Shown: positions 1 through 5,587, numbered from the stretch's first letter. The stretch is DNA of 7,320 bases from Acidimicrobiia bacterium (GCA_019244985.1 JAFASB010000134.1:1-7320), one strand, 5' to 3'. Notes: generated by a model from the letters alone, not told the origin. Made by a program: numbers and translations.

Positions 1-517
1 CCCGCCGCTGTTGTTGATGGACGAGCCCTTCGGTGCCATCGACCCGATCGCACGCGACCGGCTGCAGGCCGAGTTTCTTCGCCTCCAGGAAGAGCTCAAG
101 AAGACCGTCGTCTTCGTCACCCACGACATTGACGAAGCGGTGCGGCTCGGCGACCGCATCGCCGTGCTCCGCGACGGTGGCGTACTCGAGCAGTACGACA
201 CGCCGGCCAACGTGCTCGGGCGCCCGGCGACTCCGTTCGTCGCCGATTTCGTGGGCAAGGACCGCGGGCTCAAGCGCTTGAGCGTGACGCCGATCGACGT
301 CGACGGGCTCGACGCCGCGCCCGGCGAGGTGCGCGACGTGAACGACATGCCGGCGACGGTGCCCGTCGGCGGCACGCTGCGCGATGCACTTGCTCAGCTT
401 CTGCTCCACGACGCTCCCTACGTCGGCGTCGTCGATGGTGACCGGTGCGTCGGCGTCCTCACCGCCGACGGGCTGCACACGGAGCTGCGCAAGTCCCTCG
501 CCGATGACGGCCAGTAG
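1..517 (+). CDS. opuCA: Glycine betaine/choline-type ABC transporter ATP-binding protein, 3' part
   Basis: Partial gene whose 5' end lies outside the window; the reading frame is open from base 2 and 171 residues are visible. It would energise uptake of compatible solutes (betaine, choline or proline type) at the inner face of the membrane. Visible motifs in order are Walker B (LLLMDEPF, bases 8-31), the D-loop GAIDP, the switch histidine in FVTHD, then the FVADFVGKDRGLKRL segment that in my recall is typical of OpuCA/ProV-type ATPases. After a short linker comes one CBS-like unit (about the last 60 residues, with the core YVGVVDGDRCVGVLT). Many relatives have two CBS units in tandem; only one is seen here, so sensing may need a dimer. 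The Walker A and signature motifs are upstream of the window. dapD follows after 11 nt, suggesting cotranscription. The ABC class is certain; the substrate is inferred. Confidence 0.85.
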   Translation, partial: PPLLLMDEPFGAIDPIARDRLQAEFLRLQEELKKTVVFVTHDIDEAVRLGDRIAVLRDGGVLEQYDTPANVLGRPATPFVADFVGKDRGLKRLSVTPIDVDGLDAAPGEVRDVNDMPATVPVGGTLRDALAQLLLHDAPYVGVVDGDRCVGVLTADGLHTELRKSLADDGQ

Positions 518-528
518 CTTGATCGACC

Positions 529-1353
529 GTGGCTGACCTACAGGCCCAAGTCGAAGAGCTCTGGGAGCGGCGCAGCGAGCTCGCCGTCGCCGACGGGGAC
601 GCCCTACCTGTCGCCCGTGAGGCGATCGACCTCCTCGATCGTGGCACGGCGCGCGTCGCCGAGGTGAACGACGACGGCAACGTCGTCGTCCACGAGTGGC
701 TGAAGCATGCGATACTCATCTACTTCAAGTGCTCGGCGATGCAGACCCTCGAGCTGCAGCCCTTCGAGTTCGCCGACAAGGTCCCCCTGAAGCGCGGGTA
801 CGAGGAAGCCGGCGTTCGCGTCGTGCCGGGCGCGTCGGCCCGCTGGGGCTCGTTCCTCGACCGCGGCGCCGTGCTGATGCCGAGCTACGTGAACATCGGC
901 GCTCGGGTCGGCGCCAACTCGATGGTCGATACGTGGGCGACCGTCGGATCGTGCGCCCAGATCGGCGCCAACGTGCACCTGTCGGGTGGCGTCGGTATCG
1001 GCGGTGTGCTCGAGCCCCCGCAGGCGGCTCCGGTGATCATCGAAGACGACGCCATGATCGGCAGCCGCAGCATGATCGTCGAGGGCGCGCGTGTCGGGCA
1101 GGGAGCGTTCGTCGGCGCCGGTGTCATCCTCGCCAAGTCGATGCCGGTGATCGATGTGGAGACCGGCGAGGAGATCAGCCGCGGCGAAATCCCTCCCTGG
1201 TGCGTCGCCGTCTCCGGCACCCGCAGACGCGAGTTCACCGGCGGTGAGTTCGGCCTGCCCGCCGTGCTCGTGATCAAGCGACTCAAGGAAGGCGAGCGCC
1301 ATGACAAGGCGCAGTTGAACGACGTGCTGCGGGAGCACGGCGTCACGGCCTGA
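529..1353 (+). CDS. dapD: 2,3,4,5-tetrahydropyridine-2,6-dicarboxylate N-succinyltransferase
   Basis: Transfers a succinyl group from succinyl-CoA to tetrahydrodipicolinate in the succinylase branch of meso-diaminopimelate and lysine synthesis (cytoplasm). The 274-aa length equals that of E. coli DapD. Residues 1-100 are the N-terminal domain (ERRSEL, the DKVPLK motif near 83-88, GVRVVP at 95-100). Residues 111-230 are a left-handed beta-helix of hexapeptide repeats containing LMPSYVNIGA, MVDTWATVGSCAQIG and HLSGGVGIGGVLEP. Asp134 matches the active-site Asp141 of the E. coli-type enzyme. The position of Glu189 appears to be Met182 (SRSMIVEG). The C-terminus (TGGEFGLPAVLVIKR, then LNDVLREHG) recalls the version found in Bacteroidetes-like sequences rather than the longer mycobacterial DapD. 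The GTG start is chosen because it gives the normal family N-terminus; no good Shine-Dalgarno is seen before it. It lies 11 nt after the transporter gene and 20 nt before dapE. Confidence 0.95.
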   Translation: MADLQAQVEELWERRSELAVADGDALPVAREAIDLLDRGTARVAEVNDDGNVVVHEWLKHAILIYFKCSAMQTLELQPFEFADKVPLKRGYEEAGVRVVPGASARWGSFLDRGAVLMPSYVNIGARVGANSMVDTWATVGSCAQIGANVHLSGGVGIGGVLEPPQAAPVIIEDDAMIGSRSMIVEGARVGQGAFVGAGVILAKSMPVIDVETGEEISRGEIPPWCVAVSGTRRREFTGGEFGLPAVLVIKRLKEGERHDKAQLNDVLREHGVTA

Positions 1354-1373
1354 CGTCGCCATTGGAGTGACCT

Positions 1374-2435
1374 ATGACTGACCTGCTGGCGTTCACCGCC
1401 GAGCTCGTCGACATTCCCTCGGTCAGCCACGACGAGCACGACATCACCGACCGTCTCGAGGAGATGCTGCGGGCGGCGCCGTGGCTCGACGTTGAACGCG
1501 TCGGCGAGAACCTGGTGGCGCGCACGTCTGGGAGTGGACCGAGGCTCCTGCTCGGGGGGCACACCGACACGGTCCCGCCCAACGGCAACGATCGGGCCCG
1601 CGTCGACGGCGACGTGCTGTGGGGCCTGGGTTCGGCCGACATGAAGGGCGGCGTCGCCGTGCTCGCCGAGCTGGCCCGCACCGTGGATCAGCCGGCGGTC
1701 CCGGTCACCTACGTCTTCTACGAGTGCGAAGAGGTGGCCGCCCAGTTCAACGGCATCGAGCGACTCTTCCGCGATCGCCCCGACCTGCTCGAGGCCGACG
1801 CCGCCATCCTGGCCGAGCCCACCGGGTCGCTCATCGAAGCGGGGTGCCAGGGGACCATGCGACTGGTGGCAACCTTCGGCGGCGAGCGGGCGCACACAGC
1901 GCGCGCCTGGCTGGGCCGCAACGCCATCCACCGCGTCGGCGACGTCCTCCAGCGCCTGGCGTCCTACATCCCCCGGGAGGTCGACATCGATGGGTGCCAC
2001 TTCAAGGAGGGCGTGCAGGCCGTGCTCGTCGAGGGGGGCGTGGCCCACAACGTCGTGCCTGACCGGGCGGTGCTGACGGTGAACCACCGATTTGCGCCCG
2101 ACCGCACGCCTGAGGAGGCCGAGGCGTTTGCCCGGGGGCTGCTGGCCGAGGCCGACCAGGTCGAGGTCACCGACATGGCGCCTCCCGCGGCGCCGGGGCT
2201 CGCGCACCCGCTGCTCGCCGGGCTCCTGCGCCGGGTCGGCGAGCCGCCCACGGGCAAGCTCGGGTGGACCGACGTCGGGCGATTCGCGGCGCGGGGGGTG
2301 CCCGCGGCCAATTTCGGTCCCGGAGACCCCAAACTGGCTCATCACGCAGACGAGCGGGTAGACCGCGCCGAGCTCGAGCGGGCCTACGCGGTGCTGCGTT
2401 CGCTGATCGAGGAAGGGGTACAGGAGCCAAGGTGA
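1374..2435 (+). CDS. dapE: Succinyl-diaminopimelate desuccinylase (M20 metallopeptidase)
   Basis: Hydrolyses N-succinyl-L,L-diaminopimelate to L,L-diaminopimelate and succinate, downstream of DapD in the same pathway. The 353-aa protein fits the actinobacterial/Gram-positive DapE length. M20 family di-zinc residues are all visible: His63 and the catalytic Asp65 in GGHTDTVP, Asp89 in GSADMKGG, Glu119 (general base) and Glu120 (metal) in YECEEV, Glu148 in LAEPTG, and His323 in AHHADE. His174 in ERAHTARAWLG belongs to the dimerisation (lid) domain, roughly residues 158-275, and probably completes the partner's active site. The ATG start has GGAG at 1364-1367 with a 6-nt spacer. The stop overlaps the GTG start of the protease gene by 4 nt (GTGA), implying translational coupling. 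Related M20 peptidases can look similar, but the adjacent dapD makes DapE very likely. Confidence 0.95.
   Translation: MTDLLAFTAELVDIPSVSHDEHDITDRLEEMLRAAPWLDVERVGENLVARTSGSGPRLLLGGHTDTVPPNGNDRARVDGDVLWGLGSADMKGGVAVLAELARTVDQPAVPVTYVFYECEEVAAQFNGIERLFRDRPDLLEADAAILAEPTGSLIEAGCQGTMRLVATFGGERAHTARAWLGRNAIHRVGDVLQRLASYIPREVDIDGCHFKEGVQAVLVEGGVAHNVVPDRAVLTVNHRFAPDRTPEEAEAFARGLLAEADQVEVTDMAPPAAPGLAHPLLAGLLRRVGEPPTGKLGWTDVGRFAARGVPAANFGPGDPKLAHHADERVDRAELERAYAVLRSLIEEGVQEPR
2423..2434 (+). promoter_or_regulatory. Ribosome binding site and GTG start of the protease gene inside dapE
   Basis: GGAG at 2423-2426 lies 5 nt before a GTG at 2432-2434, which shares bases with the dapE stop TGA at 2433-2435. 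This decides the protease start: the reading frame is open further upstream within dapE, but only this GTG has a good ribosome site and places a signal peptide at the N-terminus. Confidence 0.75.
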
Positions 2436-3787
2436 TCGACGGCGAACACAAGAGGGTGCGCCTGCGCACAGTGACGTTCGCATTCTTCGCCGCGGCCGCC
2501 CTCGCTGTGGGTGCCGCTGGGCGGGCGGCTGCCACCGGCGATCTGTCGGGGAGCCAGTGGGACATGCGTCAGATCGGGGCGCCGGCGGCGTGGACGAGGA
2601 CCCAGGGCGCAGGAGTCAAGATCGGCATCGTCGACACCGGCATCGATGCCGGACACGAGGACATCGGCGGCGGCCGGGTCGTCGCCTTTGCCAACTGCAT
2701 CGGGGGTTGCAGGGATGCGGCGCCGTTCGACGACAATGGCCACGGCACGCACGTGAGCGGGACCTCGGGCGCGTCGAACAATGGCATTGGTGTCACTGGC
2801 GTCGCGCCCGCGGCCCAGTTCGTCGTGGCCAAGGTGCTCGACAAGAGCGGGAGCGGCAGCGTCAACGACGTCAACGCCGGCATCCACTGGGTCGTGGACC
2901 ATGGGGCGCAAGTCGTCAACCTGAGCATCGGCGGCAGCGACACGATTCTCAGCGGCCTGTTCGGGGACAGCTCCCTGTCCGACGGCGTGGAGTACGCGTG
3001 GTCGCATGGATCGGTCGCCGTCCTCGCTGCCGGCAATACCAACTTCTTCGGCTTCGGCTCGTCCAACTACGGCAACGCGGACGCAATCGTGGTCGGCGCG
3101 ACCGGCCCCGAGGGCGAGGTATCCGGCTACTCCAGCTCGCTGGGCAATGCGAAGTGGGGCTTGGTCGCGCCAGGCGGGGACGCGGATGACTGCGCCGACG
3201 CCTCCCAGCAGGCCCGGTGTGTGCTGTCTACCTGGCCCGGCAATCAGTACGCGTGGGACCAGGGGACGTCGATGGCGACGCCCCACGTGACGGGAACCGT
3301 CGCCTTGCTTCGCTCCGAGGGTCTCAGTGCCGCTCAAGCCGTGCAGCGCATTCTGGACACGGCAGCCAAGGTCTCGTGTGGCCAGAGCTGTAAGGGGCGT
3401 CTCGACACCGCGGCAGCTGTCGGAGCCGGCGTCACGGTCCCGGCCCCAGTCGCCGTTGGCACGTCATCGTCCCCCGTGCCTGCTGGCAGCACGATCAACG
3501 TACCCAGCCGGCCGAGCGCGACGAAGACCGCCCCGTTGCCCGTGACGACCGGAGTGTCGACCTCGACCAGCGCATCACCGAGCACGACCGCAGAAGCGCC
3601 CACTGTGCAGGCGCCGCCAGGGGACAACCCGGTGGTTGCGGCGGGCGCGCCGAAGTCGACCCTCCACACCGGGCGTGGCTCGAACAGCCGCGCCGGTCAG
3701 GTGGCGCTGGCGATCGGGCTCCTGGGCGTCGCCGGTCTCGGGACCGGCTTTGCGGTGCGGCGGCTCAGAGGCGGCGCAGCACCGTGA
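2432..3787 (+). CDS. Secreted, membrane-anchored subtilisin-like (S8) serine protease
   Basis: A 451-aa S8-family protease. Residues 1-34 form a signal peptide (basic region KRVRLR, then a hydrophobic Ala-rich core, with likely cleavage near AAA-TG at 34/35). The catalytic domain spans about 40-330: Asp68 in IVDTGID, His104 in DNGHGTHVSG, the oxyanion Asn202 in LAAGN, and the nucleophile Ser280 in GTSMATPHV. No I9-type propeptide is present; the QWDMRQIGAPAAW lead-in follows the signal peptide almost directly. Six cysteines occur as three close pairs (89/93, 254/263, 316/320), suggesting disulfides outside the cell. Residues 335-420 are a Pro/Ser/Thr-rich linker, and 423-442 a transmembrane helix followed by RRLRGG, so the protein is probably held in the membrane with the protease outside. 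This layout resembles mycosins of type VII secretion, but no ESX genes are in view. The substrate is unknown. The gene overlaps dapE by 4 nt and lexA by 23 nt. Confidence 0.9.
   Translation: MIDGEHKRVRLRTVTFAFFAAAALAVGAAGRAAATGDLSGSQWDMRQIGAPAAWTRTQGAGVKIGIVDTGIDAGHEDIGGGRVVAFANCIGGCRDAAPFDDNGHGTHVSGTSGASNNGIGVTGVAPAAQFVVAKVLDKSGSGSVNDVNAGIHWVVDHGAQVVNLSIGGSDTILSGLFGDSSLSDGVEYAWSHGSVAVLAAGNTNFFGFGSSNYGNADAIVVGATGPEGEVSGYSSSLGNAKWGLVAPGGDADDCADASQQARCVLSTWPGNQYAWDQGTSMATPHVTGTVALLRSEGLSAAQAVQRILDTAAKVSCGQSCKGRLDTAAAVGAGVTVPAPVAVGTSSSPVPAGSTINVPSRPSATKTAPLPVTTGVSTSTSASPSTTAEAPTVQAPPGDNPVVAAGAPKSTLHTGRGSNSRAGQVALAIGLLGVAGLGTGFAVRRLRGGAAP
3731..3748 (-). terminator. Possible terminator hairpin downstream of lexA
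   Basis: A perfect 7-bp GC-rich inverted repeat (GCCGGTC / GACCGGC) with a 4-nt loop lies 17 nt past the lexA stop, inside the 3' end of the convergent protease gene. There is no T-run after it in the lexA direction; in the other direction it is followed by CTTTG. A second, looser inverted repeat (CGGTGC 3753-3758 / GCACCG 3779-3784) spans the overlap of the two genes. It could end lexA transcription or simply be chance in GC-rich coding DNA. Confidence 0.3.
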
Positions 3788-4400
3788 CGACCTTGCCGTA
3801 GATCGTCACCTCACTCGCGTCGAACTCCATCGTCTTGAGGCGCGGGTTGGCGGGCTCGAGCGTGACCTTGCCGCCCTTGCGGCCGGTGTAGGTCTTGACC
3901 GTCGCCTCGTCGCCGGGGATGCCGGCGACGACCACGTCGCCCTTGCGGGCCTCGGACTGTTGGCGGGCGACGACGAAGTCACCGTCGAAGATGCCGGCGT
4001 CGATCATCGAGTCGCCCCGCACCCGCAGCATGAAAAGCTGCCCGTCGCCGGTGAGGTCGGACGGCAGCGGCCAGAGCTCGTCGACGTTCTCCTGGGCGAG
4101 CACGTCGGTGCCGGCGGCCACCTCGCCGACCAGCGGCACATGGCGCACGGGACGCCGCTCAGCGGTGCTGCCCGACTCGACGTCGTAGCGGACCTCGATG
4201 GCGCGCGGCTTGGTGGGGTCGCGGCGCAGGTACCCCAGGCGCTGCAGCGTGCCGAGGTGGGCGTGCACTGTGGACGTGGACGTGAGCCCCACCGCCTCGC
4301 CGATCTCGCGCACCGACGGCGGGTAACCCCGCGCTCTCATGTGCTCCTCGATCACCTTCAGGATCGCCAGTTGGCGGTCGGTCAGGTTGTTGTCGGCCAC
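3765..4400 (-). CDS. lexA: LexA, SOS-response repressor and self-cleaving peptidase
   Basis: Represses DNA-damage genes by binding SOS boxes and inactivates itself when RecA filaments stimulate cleavage. The 211-aa protein has an N-terminal winged helix-turn-helix (residues 5-65, LTDRQLAIL, then REIGEAVGLTSTSTVHAHL) and a C-terminal S24 peptidase domain (about 88-211). The cleavage site is Ala96-Gly97 in VAAG; the catalytic Ser131 lies in RGDSM and Lys169 in EATVKT, so all self-cleavage residues are intact. The GTG start at 4398-4400 gives the normal family N-terminus. The frame stays open up to an ATG at 4464-4466, but that would place SOS boxes and the promoter inside the gene. No well-spaced Shine-Dalgarno is seen (GGAG is only 1 nt from the GTG; a G-run sits slightly further up). 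The gene is divergent from the LysM gene and convergent with the protease gene. Confidence 0.96.
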   Translation of the reverse strand: MADNNLTDRQLAILKVIEEHMRARGYPPSVREIGEAVGLTSTSTVHAHLGTLQRLGYLRRDPTKPRAIEVRYDVESGSTAERRPVRHVPLVGEVAAGTDVLAQENVDELWPLPSDLTGDGQLFMLRVRGDSMIDAGIFDGDFVVARQQSEARKGDVVVAGIPGDEATVKTYTGRKGGKVTLEPANPRLKTMEFDASEVTIYGKVVTVLRRL

Positions 4401-4410
4401 GCTCCACCCC

Positions 4411-4424
4411 CGAACAGGTGTTTG
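4411..4424. promoter_or_regulatory. SOS box 1 (LexA operator) next to the lexA start
   Basis: CGAACAGGTGTTTG matches 13 of 14 positions of the Gram-positive LexA consensus CGAACRNRYGTTCG. It lies 10 bp upstream of the lexA GTG, just past the predicted transcription start, so LexA bound here would block its own transcription. Confidence 0.85.
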
Positions 4425-4433
4425 GACACGGCG

Positions 4434-4462
4434 ACCGTAGCACGGCGCTCCGACCGGGGCAA
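4434..4462 (-). promoter_or_regulatory. Candidate lexA promoter
   Basis: On the - strand TTGCCC (4462-4457) and TACGGT (4439-4434) are separated by exactly 17 bp and fit the relaxed actinobacterial sigma-70 pattern TTGnnn / TAnnnT. Transcription would begin near 4427, giving a leader of about 27 nt. SOS box 2 overlaps the -35 and SOS box 1 lies just downstream of the start, as expected for autoregulation. No experimental start is known here. Confidence 0.5.
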
Positions 4463-4473
4463 ACATCTGTTCG
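4460..4473. promoter_or_regulatory. SOS box 2 (LexA operator) over the lexA -35
   Basis: Read on the - strand it is CGAACAGATGTTTG, 13 of 14 with the consensus CGAACRNRYGTTCG. Its edge overlaps the putative lexA -35 at 4457-4462. Its centre is 49 bp from that of box 1 and 30 bp from that of box 3. Confidence 0.85.
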
Positions 4474-4489
4474 TTTTAGGTCTTGACGC

Positions 4490-4503
4490 CGAACAGGCGT
4501 TCG
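4490..4503. promoter_or_regulatory. SOS box 3 (LexA operator), perfect consensus
   Basis: CGAACAGGCGTTCG matches all 14 consensus positions. It directly follows TTGACG (4483-4488), a plausible -35 for the LysM gene, so it would occupy that promoter's spacer. No convincing -10 was found at the normal 16-18 bp distance, so the promoter itself is less certain than the operator. Confidence 0.9.
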
Positions 4504-4513
4504 TGGTTTCCTA

Positions 4514-4527
4514 CGAACAGAAGTTCG
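4514..4527. promoter_or_regulatory. SOS box 4 (LexA operator) before the LysM gene
   Basis: CGAACAGAAGTTCG matches 13 of 14 consensus positions and has perfect CGAAC/GTTCG arms. It lies 21 bp upstream of the LysM gene start, close to or just after its likely transcription start, and its centre is 24 bp from that of box 3. Confidence 0.85.
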
Positions 4528-4548
4528 ATCGCAGAGGAGAGCAGTCCG

Positions 4549-4959
4549 ATGGCCGCAATTGCCTACCCCGGCGCCGAAGGTCGACCGCAGGCCCCGGCCC
4601 GCCGCCATCTCCACGTCGTGCCCGCCCCCACGCGGGCCCGCCGTCTGTCCCGTACCGCCATCTACCGGCGCCGCCGGGTCCTGGCCGTGGCGGCCCTGTT
4701 CCTCGCGGTGTTCTTCCTGGTGCTCGCTGCCCGTGCCGCGCTGGGCGCTCTCGGAGGCGGACCCCTCGCCGCCCCCGAGACGCCCGCGGGCCCACCTGCG
4801 GCGGCGGCGGCGGTGTACGTCGTGCAGCCGGGCGACACCTACTGGACGATCGCCCGCCGTCTGCAGCCCAGTGGCGACGTGCGCGCCCTGGTCGACAGCC
4901 TGTCGTCCGAGCACGGCGGCTCGCCGCTCCAGCCCGGCGAGCAACTCGTCGTCAAATAA
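4549..4959 (+). CDS. SOS-regulated single-pass membrane protein with LysM domain (ChiZ/YneA/DivS-like position)
   Basis: A 136-aa protein: a basic, Pro/Ala-rich N-terminus (1-42, ending in YRRRR), one hydrophobic membrane helix (about 43-67), an Ala/Pro-rich stretch (68-88), and a C-terminal LysM peptidoglycan-binding domain (about 90-136, VYVVQPGDTYWTIARRLQP to LQPGEQLVVK). The basic residues before the helix suggest the LysM faces outward. Gene order and SOS boxes match the family of damage-induced division inhibitors encoded beside lexA (Rv2719c/ChiZ of M. tuberculosis, YneA of Bacillus, DivS of Corynebacterium), which halt septation during DNA repair; that role is inferred from context, since these proteins share little beyond the architecture. 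No separate hydrolase domain is visible. The ATG start has AGAGGAGA (4533-4540) at good spacing; an upstream in-frame TTG at 4483 would include two SOS boxes and is rejected. nrdR starts 32 nt after the stop. Confidence 0.85.
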   Translation: MAAIAYPGAEGRPQAPARRHLHVVPAPTRARRLSRTAIYRRRRVLAVAALFLAVFFLVLAARAALGALGGGPLAAPETPAGPPAAAAAVYVVQPGDTYWTIARRLQPSGDVRALVDSLSSEHGGSPLQPGEQLVVK

Positions 4960-4991
4960 GAGCCAAGGAGCCGGCAGTAGCGTCGGCGGGC

Positions 4992-5468
4992 GTGCGGTGC
5001 CCTGCGTGCTCGAGTCTCGACGACAAGGTCGTCGACTCGCGGCTGGCCGACGACGGCGCCGCCATTCGCCGCCGGCGCGAGTGCCTGGCGTGCGGTCGGC
5101 GGTTCACGACGTTCGAACGCATGGAAGAGGCGCGGCTGGTCGTCCTCAAGCGGTCGGGCGACCGGGAGCCCTTCGCCCGGGCCAAGATCGTCGCCGGGAT
5201 GCAGTCGGCGGCCAAGAACCGCCCGGTCACTGCCGAGCAGATGGACGAGCTTGCGGCCGCGCTCGAGGAGGCCGTCCGGTCCCGCGGGGGAGAGGCCACG
5301 TCCACCGAGATCGGGCTGTCGGTGCTCGAGCGGCTGCGTGAGCTCGATGAGGTGGCGTACCTGCGATTCGCCAGCGTCTACAAGGGGTTCAGCGACGTCG
5401 GCGACTTCGAGCGCGAGGCGGGGCTGCTGAGCGGGCCTGGGGACAAGGCGCGCAATCCACAGGGTTAG
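4992..5468 (+). CDS. nrdR: NrdR, ATP-cone/zinc-ribbon repressor of ribonucleotide reductase genes
   Basis: Senses the nucleotide (ATP/dATP) state and represses ribonucleotide reductase operons by binding paired or single NrdR boxes. The 158-aa protein has a zinc ribbon at residues 3-34 (Cys3-X2-Cys6 and Cys31-X2-Cys34, with the family landmarks VVDSR and ACGRRFTTFER) and an ATP-cone domain from about 46 to 136 (VLKRSGDREPFARAKI, then VAYLRFASVYKGF). E. coli NrdR is 149 aa, so the length is normal. The GTG start at 4992 is chosen because the family starts almost at the first Cys pair. Oddly, the best Shine-Dalgarno (AAGGAG, 4965-4970) is 21 nt away, and no standard in-frame start lies between. 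The gene sits between the SOS-controlled LysM gene and nrdJ and probably represses the latter through the NrdR box at 5621-5638. Confidence 0.95.
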   Translation: MRCPACSSLDDKVVDSRLADDGAAIRRRRECLACGRRFTTFERMEEARLVVLKRSGDREPFARAKIVAGMQSAAKNRPVTAEQMDELAAALEEAVRSRGGEATSTEIGLSVLERLRELDEVAYLRFASVYKGFSDVGDFEREAGLLSGPGDKARNPQG

Positions 5469-5522
5469 GGGTCTATCGCTCCACAGCGAGCCTGCCGTAC
5501 CGTCCGCGCAAACCTTTGCAAA

Positions 5523-5551
5523 CGCCCGGTGACCAGCACTTTCGCCGGGCG
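5523..5551 (+). terminator. Strong hairpin after nrdR, possible terminator
   Basis: CGCCCGGTGA and TCGCCGGGCG can form a 10-bp stem (one G-U pair) with a 9-nt loop, 55 nt after the nrdR stop. No T-run follows, so it is not a classical intrinsic terminator, though such hairpins are common ends of transcripts in high-GC actinobacteria. It lies just upstream of the TTGACA element of nrdJ and would separate nrdR and nrdJ transcripts. A smaller 5-bp hairpin (TCGCT 5476-5480 / AGCGA 5485-5489) lies nearer to nrdR. Confidence 0.45.
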
Positions 5552-5557
5552 CATCGC

Positions 5558-5587
5558 TTGACACAGATGTAATTACGGTGGTGAAAT
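5558..5587 (+). promoter_or_regulatory. Candidate nrdJ promoter
   Basis: A perfect -35 TTGACA (5558-5563) is followed after 18 bp by TGAAAT (5582-5587, 4 of 6 with TATAAT). Transcription would start near 5594, leaving a leader of about 90 nt before nrdJ that includes the NrdR box. The local AT content is clearly higher than that of the surrounding genes. The -10 is weak, so the exact start is uncertain. Confidence 0.45.

Noticed and set aside
2264..2431. Longer protease starting inside dapE at 2264
   Set aside because: The extension is an Arg/Gly-rich shadow of dapE and would bury the signal peptide; GTG 2432 has a Shine-Dalgarno and a proper export signal.
604..2483. Long antisense open frames opposite dapD and dapE (604-1362 and 885-2483, - strand)
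   Set aside because: They lie opposite proteins with complete catalytic motifs, have Arg/Ala/Asp-rich composition typical of GC-rich shadow frames, and show no recognisable domain.
4401..4466. Longer LexA starting at the ATG 4464-4466
   Set aside because: The extra 22 residues match no LexA N-terminus, the ATG lies within SOS box 2, and the candidate promoter and SOS box 1 would fall inside the gene.
3636..4991. The open frame that contains nrdR extends upstream through the antisense of lexA and the LysM gene, as if a 610-aa protein
   Set aside because: Only the part from 4992 on resembles a protein family; upstream it is a shadow of lexA and of the LysM gene in another frame.
5561..5576. 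A second NrdR box beginning ACAC near the nrdJ -35
   Set aside because: Only the left arm ACACA fits; the centre and right arm do not match the consensus, and the distance to the real box is about 61 bp.
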